From contig CAIUKZ010000006.1 of NCBI GenBank assembly GCA_903899865.1, positions 1-5,092 on the forward strand: 5,092 bases of DNA, given 5' to 3'. Shown here piece after piece: positions 1 to 5,092 of this stretch (its first letter is position 1; every line of letters begins with the position of its first letter). The DNA comes from an uncultured Bacteroidales bacterium. GTDB taxonomy: Bacteria > Bacteroidota > Bacteroidia > Bacteroidales > Paludibacteraceae. The notes under the pieces were generated by a model. That model had not been told where the DNA came from, made no database searches, and was given only the letters and a program-made list of their open reading frames with translations. A program made the translations under genes and the position numbers.

Positions 1-378
1 AATTGGACTCTCAATGCGTTTGAAGTTGATATTTTGCTGAACTACCACCTCACCTATCTGCTGTGACTTCGAAAGCATAGGTATATCTATAAAAGCAGTC
101 TGATTGCCTTGCACTTGAATCTCTACTGAAATGGTGGTTTCATAACCCAGAATGGTAGCTTTGAGTTTTTTGAAACCTGGCTCAATGGCAGTAAATATGA
201 AATTACCGTCCAAATCGGAAGTTGAGCCAATGGTTGTGCCCACTATTTGAATGGAAACAAACTCCAAAGGTTCGTTTGATTTTGCATCGAAGATTCTACC
301 TTTAATGGTTCCGCCTGCTGCTAATATTGTCATTGAAAACACTAGCGAACAAATAAGGGATACTATTTTTTTCATCAT
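1..378 (-). CDS. TonB-dependent outer-membrane receptor, N-terminal fragment (signal peptide, carboxypeptidase-regulatory-like domain, start of plug)
   Basis: The gene runs off the left edge; 126 codons are visible without a stop. It starts at a double ATG (376-378 and 373-375), and either could be used. Residues 1-21 form a Sec signal peptide: MMKK, a hydrophobic stretch, then cleavage near Leu-Ala-Ala. Cys10 does not sit in a lipobox. Residues 24-103 match the CarboxypepD_reg-like beta-sandwich found at the N-terminus of Bacteroidota TonB receptors, with the hallmarks GRIFDAKSNEPLEFVSI (27-43), GSTSDLDGNF (51-60) and LGYE (77-80). Residues 108-126 (IGEVVVQ, then FKRIESPI) look like the lead-in to the TonB plug domain. 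By family knowledge the full protein would be a plug plus a 22-strand barrel importing a ligand with TonB-ExbBD energy. The substrate cannot be told from this fragment. A SusC-type glycan receptor is possible, but no SusD partner is visible. A short protein with only the regulatory domain is less likely because of the EVVV plug motif. Confidence 0.87.
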   Translation of the reverse strand, partial: MMKKIVSLICSLVFSMTILAAGGTIKGRIFDAKSNEPLEFVSIQIVGTTIGSTSDLDGNFIFTAIEPGFKKLKATILGYETTISVEIQVQGNQTAFIDIPMLSKSQQIGEVVVQQNINFKRIESPI

Positions 379-418
379 TGTGAGGATTTTAATGAATATA
401 TACTTGAAAACATTGAAG

Positions 419-448
419 CAAAGGCATAAGTTCTAGCTATCCCAACAA
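419..448 (-). promoter_or_regulatory. Possible Bacteroidota-type promoter for the TonB receptor gene
   Basis: On the minus strand, TGCCTTTG (426-419) matches the Bacteroidota -7 consensus TAnnTTTG with one mismatch. A TTG (448-446) lies 19 bases upstream, as expected for the -33 element. The match sits in the 87-base gap between the unknown gene and the receptor start, giving a leader of roughly 35 bases. It is short and degenerate, so chance is a real alternative. No hairpin terminator is evident in this gap. Confidence 0.3.
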
Positions 449-465
449 TGCAATGATAGAAAAAA

Positions 466-1017
466 TCAATAGACTCTGTGCGGATTTGCAACTTTAGCAA
501 TGGCATCATATTTTGGAATAAAATATCCACCTGTAAACTGACACAACAAACACAAATTCCCTATGGGTTTCCCACTTACCCATTCGGGTTTTTTGATTTG
601 ATTTTCGTATCGAATGACGGATAAAAAATCCTGTCCAACTTTAAAAAGTTGGTCAAAGTCTTGCGTTTCGAAAATCACATCGGCTAAATGAAATTCTTCT
701 ATGTCGAATTCACAAACATAAAGTGCCTCTTCCACACACTCAGTTTTCAAATAGAGAGATTGATCAATCAATGTGGGTATCATGGTCTGTTGACATACAA
801 CTTGATTACTAGGAAGTAGTCCTTGAAAAACTGTCTCACCATCCCAATTAATTTTCACATCCCGAATATGACTCGTAATCAAAAGTGAATCATGCATCAC
901 ATTGTTGTAATGATAAAACTCAGCCCAGTCATTCATGATAGTTAAATCTGTAGGTTCATAATTGCCGAGCACCAACTCAGCGGCTACTCCTTTTATTTCT
1001 ATCACTAATCTTTTCAT
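466..1017 (-). CDS. Hypothetical protein, 183 residues, soluble, unrecognised family
   Basis: I do not recognise this family. The reading frame stays open upstream to a TTG at 1111-1113, but the first ATG is at 1015-1017. It is preceded by an A-rich stretch (TTACAAACA) typical of Bacteroidota starts, so I chose it. The product begins MKRLVIEIKG and has no signal peptide or membrane helix, so it is probably cytoplasmic. It is rich in acidic and aromatic residues and looks like alternating beta-strands and helices. A VAAELVLGNY segment (11-20) is followed by an acidic and aromatic stretch. Cysteines occur at 75, 94, 102, 156 and 159; the last two form a CLLC pair that could bind metal, but with only one CxxC this is weak. 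The C-terminus is GGYFIPKYDAIAKVANPHRVY-like, basic and aromatic. It lies downstream of a strong terminator and 87 bases upstream of the receptor gene, so it may be transcribed alone. That it is a real gene is well supported by frame length and placement; its role is unknown. Confidence 0.75.
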   Translation of the reverse strand: MKRLVIEIKGVAAELVLGNYEPTDLTIMNDWAEFYHYNNVMHDSLLITSHIRDVKINWDGETVFQGLLPSNQVVCQQTMIPTLIDQSLYLKTECVEEALYVCEFDIEEFHLADVIFETQDFDQLFKVGQDFLSVIRYENQIKKPEWVSGKPIGNLCLLCQFTGGYFIPKYDAIAKVANPHRVY

Positions 1018-1085
1018 TGTTTGTAATTTAGCCGCCCAAACCGCTCCGAAGAAGGGATTGGGTAATTGGGTGAAAGTATCTGTTT

Positions 1086-1116
1086 CAAATTGAATATTTT
1101 TGCACAATCGCAAAAA
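1086..1116 (-). promoter_or_regulatory. Possible promoter for the 183-residue hypothetical gene
   Basis: On the minus strand, TCAATTTG (1093-1086) resembles the -7 element TAnnTTTG with one mismatch. TTTTTG (1116-1111) lies 17 bases upstream, slightly shorter than the usual spacing of about 19-21. It falls between the terminator hairpin and the ATG at 1017, where a promoter is expected, and would give a leader of about 60 bases. If used, it rules out the TTG at 1113 as the start codon. The match is weak. Confidence 0.2.
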
Positions 1117-1134
1117 TAGCCATAAGATGAAAAA

Positions 1135-1175
1135 GAAAAAAGTTTATTGAGTAAAAACCTCAATAAACTTTTTTC
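1135..1175 (-). terminator. Strong intrinsic terminator of the surface-protein gene
   Basis: A perfect 17-base inverted repeat (1135-1151 and 1159-1175) surrounds a 7-base loop (1152-1158). Read on the minus strand, the stem is an A tract, then GTTTATTGAG and its partner, then six Ts. The core stem is AT-rich, but its full length makes it stable. It begins about 20 bases past the stop codon of the large surface protein (TAA at 1198-1196). It has an A tract on one side and a T tract on the other, so it could terminate in both directions, although both neighbours here are on the minus strand. It insulates the downstream hypothetical gene from read-through. Confidence 0.85.
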
Positions 1176-1195
1176 AATCAAGAAACCTCAATAAA
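1155..1195. repeat. 13-base direct repeat overlapping the terminator
   Basis: AAACCTCAATAAA occurs at 1155-1167, within the loop and right arm of the terminator, and again at 1183-1195, directly against the stop codon of the surface-protein gene. The second copy carries CTCAATAAA, so it could pair with TTTATTGAG (1143-1151) to form a longer alternative hairpin. It may be a remnant of a local duplication. Confidence 0.6.
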
Positions 1196-4100
1196 TTATT
1201 TTACAATAAATTGCAAAGTAATAGTTTCTGTTTCTGTCACGCATTTTGCGATATAAGTTCCTATCTGCACATCAAGTGGATATGAATTCACACTGGTGGG
1301 CAAGAATGAATTTTTACTTATCAGCTTACCTTCGGCGTTGAATATCAATACCACTCCATTGGATGAGGTATGATTATCTACAAACACTGTATTGTTATAT
1401 ACTTTCATGTCAATCTTTGATTGATTCGACTTCGCATTATCATTAGAAGTAGTGATTTCTCCATCTGTGACAACAGGCGATGTAACTATTTTAAAGCGGG
1501 CATTGTTGGTGGTATAAGGCTGAGCAGAAAATCTATATTCTGTCCCATTTTCAACAATATCAATGACTTTATTGTCTGTCAAATCAATCAAATACATCTC
1601 ATCGTACCTATTCTCGGTATTCAATTGTGCAAACTTCAAAAGATATTCCGCATCCAAACCTGCTTTGAGTCCTAGAATGGTGTTATCAATATCACTAATT
1701 GCATCTATCTGATAACTACCATCTTGTTCCACTGCAAACAAATTTGGGGTATTTGAAGGGCAATTCATCTTGAACACATCCCATCCATTGTCAAAACAAC
1801 GGGTGGAAGTGGGATTGGTAAACAGCCATAACCTATTGGAAGCTGTTGCGCCTACCACATCTATTCGAGTGCAAATCTTGTTGTTTGCTTTAGCGCGTTT
1901 CATTTCGGTATTTTTTGTAATGACTGAATTGTAGGTAAACGAAACGGTTGCCAACGGATTATCACTTTTCACACTTACCATGATAGCAGATGTAGAAGGC
2001 ACCTCACCTGGGATACCAAAAATACCAGCTGTATGGATGGGTGCCGGAGTGTAATATCCTGGTGCAGAACCTGGAGTACCAGCAGCTCCTTCCCAATCTG
2101 CGCGTGAACCCGAATTAAATAGATAGACTGTATTTTCTATGATGCCAGGGTCGGATGAACCAAATTCAATTTGCGTAATATCAATGGCTGCTGAGTATGG
2201 ATTGCCTATTAAATGCCAGCCTTTATAGGTTGAACTAAGGGTGTAATTTAACTTTCCAGAATGATAATCCCGATTTTCGAATTCACCTTTCACCACTATC
2301 GTTCTGGGTGCTGTTTGTGAAATTTCATATCCAGTAAATGAGGGTAGTATTGCACCAGCAGTTTGTGCCACCCACATGCCACTCTCGCCTTGAATGGCTT
2401 CATTATAGATTCTTACAATAGACCCATCAAAAGTAGGACTAGCCACCACCTCTTTCATAGGAACTCCAAAATATTGCCATTTGTACCTTCCATTATAAAG
2501 AAACCCTTTGGTGTACATCTCAGCAGTTCCTTTCACTCCGGTTGCATTTGGAATTATTAGCGATCCTGTTGGCAGAGTTTCGCTTGCTTGTAAGTAGATT
2601 CTATCAGAGTTGCCGTCTGTAGTTACATTGTTGTTAATCGTCAAACAAAAACTTGCGGGGATGTACAGCTGCCTGGTAGTAAGATTGGTCAAATTACCAA
2701 TGGTTCTGTCTTGATCCAGACGCAAATCATTCATTGCAACTGCCCCAAAGTTGGCTAGAGTAGCAAACACAACATCTTGCCCAGGATTAGGGATCATGTT
2801 GGCTGTCCAATTGGCTGCTTTACCCCAGTCTGTGTCCACACTTCCTAGCCAAAAATTTCTAACTTCCATTGTGATAGGATCGGAAACAGCGTTAGGACTG
2901 GAAGAACAGGATTCATTAGACACCATTTCACAAGTCACCACGTCGCCATTTTCAATGGTAGTAGATGTAAAAGTAGCGCTATTTGTTCCCACATTATTAC
3001 CATTCACTTTCCATTGATAGACAGGTGCAGATCCACCATTGCCTGGTGTGGCAGTAAAAGTCACACTTTCGCCAGCATTGATCGGATTGGCTGACGCCAC
3101 CACTGTTACACTTGATGCATCACTTGAACCCACATTTACATCGATAGTTTTAACCGTGGTGAGTACCACATTGAATTTAATATCGTCCAATGCAAAGTCA
3201 TTGCCACTTGCTACTGTATTTTGATTTTCTAGTGATAATACCACTGTAGAACTATTTCCTGCCGAGGCATCATAAATAAATTGTTGCCACTGACAATTGG
3301 CATCAACCACCGTATATGGAGTACCTGCCAACACTCCATTGACTGACAATTGAAGCCTTGAAGGATTGTTGACGTGTACTGTTTGCACCCAGTAAGAAAA
3401 TTGATAAGAAGCACCTGGCACTACAGAAACTGTTTGCGACCACACCGCTACACCTGCCACTGTGGCACCATTGATAACCATCTGTTTGCCTGTGCCTGTA
3501 GTATGATCACCACAGCTTGAAAACGCTGGATGCACTGTAGTGGGACTATTCACCACTGCATATCTACCTTCTGGACTCAAATCAGCACTATTGGTATAAC
3601 TACTTGAGAAACTAACATTTCCTGCTTCGAAGTCACCATTCACAATCAAGTTAGTAGGGCTTACGTAAGTTCCTGTCATGGTATATGTTCCAGACATGGA
3701 AGTGGTGGAATTGGATAATGACGGATTTTGAGCAGAAGAGGTATAGCCATTCGGACCTGTCCAGCTATAGCTTGTAAGACTTGACGGGGTGGTGGTAAAA
3801 TTGATGTTTGAACCCGAACAATAAGCGCCACTTGCTTCATCGCTAGCTATAGTCACATTTGGTGTAATGATACCACTACAAGCTACATTCACACTCGTTT
3901 TCCCTGTAGATGACACCACCACATTCTCAGGCGCGTATGCACCCATTACTTCTCCAGCCTTCATTCTAATGTAAATCGTAGTCAGATCGACATTTCCTGC
4001 AGTTTGAACCAATGTCAATGGAGTAGATTGGTAACCTGCTCCCGACGTGGTAGATATTTCATACCTTGCTGTTGGTGTGATGACAATATTATCAGTTAGG

Positions 4101-5092
4101 TTTTGACCATATACTGTAAACGTTTGTTCCGCCGAAGGACCAAAACTTTCTTGGTATGTAAATCCATACAAAGAACTAGGTGTAGCGATCATGCCGTTGT
4201 TCATCGCCGTAAAATCACCAAAACTAGTCAATCCTGTGGCTGTGACAGTACTAGCTGTTACAGCACCATATTCTGACCATCCTGCATTGTATTTGGTAGT
4301 AATCATATTATTGTAGGAGCCTACCAAATCAGCAACAGCATACGTACCAGTCAATGTGCATGAATAAGCAGTTATACCTGACTCACTCACAGTCCAGTAG
4401 CGAGTCAAATAATTAGAAATGCTAGAAATGCTTGCATGCTTAGCATTCGTAAGATTGACAGCAGCATAAGCACCACCTGCAAAGGTTCCTGAAGCAAAAT
4501 TGAGCGTCAAAGGTGAGTATTCTGCTGTAACAGTGGCGTCACCGATGGGAAATATGTATGATCCTGCTGCTGAAAAAATCTTTCTGAGCGTGCCACTTCC
4601 ATCTGCCACTATCATATTAGAAGCATTCAAAGTTCCAGCTACAGCATTTGCTGAAGCTCCTAAGGTAAGATGATATGCCCCCAATGTCAATCTACCGCTA
4701 GTCAAAGTAAGTGTATTCGACACCGATTGATCAGCCCCTAAAATAGCCCCACCCGCATTATTGATGGTAAGATTATAAAATGATGTAGCACTCGTTCCTC
4801 CAATAATTTTACCAGAGCCTGACATTCTGATGGTGCTAGTTGATGGTGTAAATGTGCCTCCATTGTTTGTAAAATTGCCTGACACATTGTGAGTGAAACT
4901 AGCTCCATTAAATGAAGTTCCCGCTCCCAAAATCAGATTGCCACCGATGGTCAATCCCACTGTAGCGGTTGCAGAAGCAGTGCCTCCAAAAGTCAAATTA
5001 CCATTGATTGTAGTGGTAGAAGCCGAAAGGGTCTTCACACCTGATCCCGAAAGTGTAAGATGATAGTAAGTTGCATTTCTTACGGTCTGAGC
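1196..5092 (-). CDS. Giant modular T9SS-secreted surface protein / putative adhesin, C-terminal 1298 residues
   Basis: The frame is open through the right edge, so the true start is outside. An apparent GTG start at 5036-5038 is an internal Val; 18 further in-frame codons (starting AQTVRNATYYH) lie upstream. Residues are numbered from the first visible codon. Residues 1-155 are Gly/Thr/Ser/Asn-rich beta-solenoid repeats. Residues 165-300 are a post-solenoid module (IFPIGD 180-185, RYW 231-233). Residues 304-409 are the common Bacteroidota Ig-like module (GPSAEQTFTV, TTIYIRMKAG, ACSG). Residues 410-480 are PKD/Ig-like (SWTGPNG 443-449). Residues 481-643 are a galactose-binding-like jelly roll. 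Residues 659-745 are Ig-like (YQWKVNG 692-698). Residues 746-1205 are a long surface-protein module (YKWQYFGVPM 870-879, GWHLIGNPYS 958-967, FDNGWD 1100-1105). A Ser/Asn/Asp-rich linker leads to the T9SS tail at 1226-1298. By family knowledge, such proteins cross the outer membrane by T9SS and are anchored on the surface or released. Adhesion or glycan contact is inferred; no catalytic domain is seen. The 183-residue gene follows after the terminator. Confidence 0.9.
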   Translation of the reverse strand, partial: AQTVRNATYYHLTLSGSGVKTLSASTTTINGNLTFGGTASATATVGLTIGGNLILGAGTSFNGASFTHNVSGNFTNNGGTFTPSTSTIRMSGSGKIIGGTSATSFYNLTINNAGGAILGADQSVSNTLTLTSGRLTLGAYHLTLGASANAVAGTLNASNMIVADGSGTLRKIFSAAGSYIFPIGDATVTAEYSPLTLNFASGTFAGGAYAAVNLTNAKHASISSISNYLTRYWTVSESGITAYSCTLTGTYAVADLVGSYNNMITTKYNAGWSEYGAVTASTVTATGLTSFGDFTAMNNGMIATPSSLYGFTYQESFGPSAEQTFTVYGQNLTDNIVITPTARYEISTTSGAGYQSTPLTLVQTAGNVDLTTIYIRMKAGEVMGAYAPENVVVSSTGKTSVNVACSGIITPNVTIASDEASGAYCSGSNINFTTTPSSLTSYSWTGPNGYTSSAQNPSLSNSTTSMSGTYTMTGTYVSPTNLIVNGDFEAGNVSFSSSYTNSADLSPEGRYAVVNSPTTVHPAFSSCGDHTTGTGKQMVINGATVAGVAVWSQTVSVVPGASYQFSYWVQTVHVNNPSRLQLSVNGVLAGTPYTVVDANCQWQQFIYDASAGNSSTVVLSLENQNTVASGNDFALDDIKFNVVLTTVKTIDVNVGSSDASSVTVVASANPINAGESVTFTATPGNGGSAPVYQWKVNGNNVGTNSATFTSTTIENGDVVTCEMVSNESCSSSPNAVSDPITMEVRNFWLGSVDTDWGKAANWTANMIPNPGQDVVFATLANFGAVAMNDLRLDQDRTIGNLTNLTTRQLYIPASFCLTINNNVTTDGNSDRIYLQASETLPTGSLIIPNATGVKGTAEMYTKGFLYNGRYKWQYFGVPMKEVVASPTFDGSIVRIYNEAIQGESGMWVAQTAGAILPSFTGYEISQTAPRTIVVKGEFENRDYHSGKLNYTLSSTYKGWHLIGNPYSAAIDITQIEFGSSDPGIIENTVYLFNSGSRADWEGAAGTPGSAPGYYTPAPIHTAGIFGIPGEVPSTSAIMVSVKSDNPLATVSFTYNSVITKNTEMKRAKANNKICTRIDVVGATASNRLWLFTNPTSTRCFDNGWDVFKMNCPSNTPNLFAVEQDGSYQIDAISDIDNTILGLKAGLDAEYLLKFAQLNTENRYDEMYLIDLTDNKVIDIVENGTEYRFSAQPYTTNNARFKIVTSPVVTDGEITTSNDNAKSNQSKIDMKVYNNTVFVDNHTSSNGVVLIFNAEGKLISKNSFLPTSVNSYPLDVQIGTYIAKCVTETETITLQFIVK
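1199..1417 (-). other. T9SS C-terminal sorting domain (type A-like)
   Basis: This encodes the last 73 residues of the surface protein. The pattern fits the Por_Secre_tail fold: a first strand pair (KIDMKVYNNTVFVDN), a central strand with the Gly-Lys turn (VVLIFNAEGKLISKN), then the closing G-T-Y-I motif and a final strand ending TLQFIVK. In known systems this domain is recognised by the T9SS and usually cleaved by PorU-type sortase during anchoring. The usual N-terminal NP motif is not obvious, so the tail is somewhat divergent. Confidence 0.85.
3164..3652 (-). other. Galactose-binding-like / CBM-type jelly-roll domain in the surface protein
   Basis: This covers residues 481-643 of the visible fragment. 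It begins NLIVNGDFEAG, a classic start of CBM4/9-type and related jelly rolls, and ends with GNDFALDDIKFN, the usual closing strand with a DDI motif. Between them lie SPEGRYAVV, DHTTGTGKQMVING, VWSQTVSVVPGASYQFSYWV, a NGV strand and a WQQF strand. This family in Bacteroidota often occurs in secreted proteins that contact polysaccharides or matrix. Two cysteines (527 and 600) could form a disulfide. Ligand binding is inferred from fold only. Confidence 0.7.
4628..5092 (-). repeat. Beta-solenoid-like protein repeats with a period near 20 residues
   Basis: The first 155 visible residues contain rungs with a recurring pattern: NGNLTFGGT (30-38), GGNLILGAGT (50-59) and SGNFTNNGGT (71-80), spaced about 20-21 residues apart. 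A longer unit also recurs: YYHLTLSGSGVKTL (9-22) and FYNLTINNAGGAIL (105-118), 96 residues apart. This composition is typical of right-handed beta-helix stalks in Bacteroidota adhesin-like proteins. The array is cut by the right edge and probably continues beyond it. Confidence 0.65.

Noticed and set aside
251..436. Plus-strand reading frame of 61 residues
   Set aside because: It lies largely antisense to the signal peptide and regulatory domain of the TonB receptor, which has clear family motifs. It is a shadow frame.
1018..1113. In-frame upstream extension of the hypothetical gene to a TTG at 1111-1113
   Set aside because: There is no ATG in the extension and a possible promoter overlaps it. 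The ATG at 1017 has a typical A-rich upstream region.
1421..1675. Plus-strand reading frame of 84 residues
   Set aside because: It is antisense to the surface protein and has no recognisable domain or start context. It is a shadow frame.
2363..2560. Plus-strand reading frame of 65 residues
   Set aside because: It is antisense to the conserved surface-protein module around YKWQYFGVPM. Its composition is rich in His, Ser and Pro without any motif.
2751..3224. Two successive plus-strand reading frames opposite the Ig-like domain and the end of the jelly roll
   Set aside because: Their length comes from the Thr/Ser/Val-rich codons of the sense gene, which leave few stops on the opposite strand. 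No independent signal supports them.
3229..3414. Minus-strand 61-residue frame inside the surface-protein gene
   Set aside because: It is an out-of-frame shadow of the jelly-roll coding sequence, which is intact in the main frame.
4628..5092. Possible CRISPR-like or DNA tandem repeat array
   Set aside because: The repetition is at the protein level, imperfect in DNA, without uniform repeats or spacers, and fully within an open reading frame.

Overview
The window looks like a Bacteroidota chromosome segment. It is moderately AT-rich, it has start regions without a clear Shine-Dalgarno, and it holds two protein classes typical of that phylum: a CarboxypepD_reg-type TonB-dependent receptor, and a giant modular surface protein ending in a type IX secretion (T9SS) sorting domain. 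The exact genus cannot be read from the sequence.

All three genes lie on the minus strand and read right to left. From 5092 down to 1196 runs the C-terminal part (1298 residues) of a very large secreted protein. Its 5' end lies beyond the right edge. In order, it has beta-solenoid-like repeats, a post-solenoid module, two Ig/PKD-like domains around or next to a galactose-binding-type jelly roll, a long Bacteroidota surface-protein module, and a C-terminal T9SS tail. A perfect 17-bp inverted repeat flanked by A and T tracts (1135-1175) follows as a terminator. Next is a 183-residue soluble protein of unknown function (466-1017). Last is the first 126 codons of a TonB-dependent receptor (378 to the left edge).

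The terminator separates the surface protein from the two downstream genes. Weak Bacteroidota-type promoter matches precede both the unknown gene and the receptor gene, so the three are probably separate transcription units rather than one operon. The surface protein and the receptor both act at the cell envelope, but nothing in the window ties them to one pathway. I see no RNA gene, mobile element, CRISPR array or evident new system. The least explained element is the 183-residue protein.
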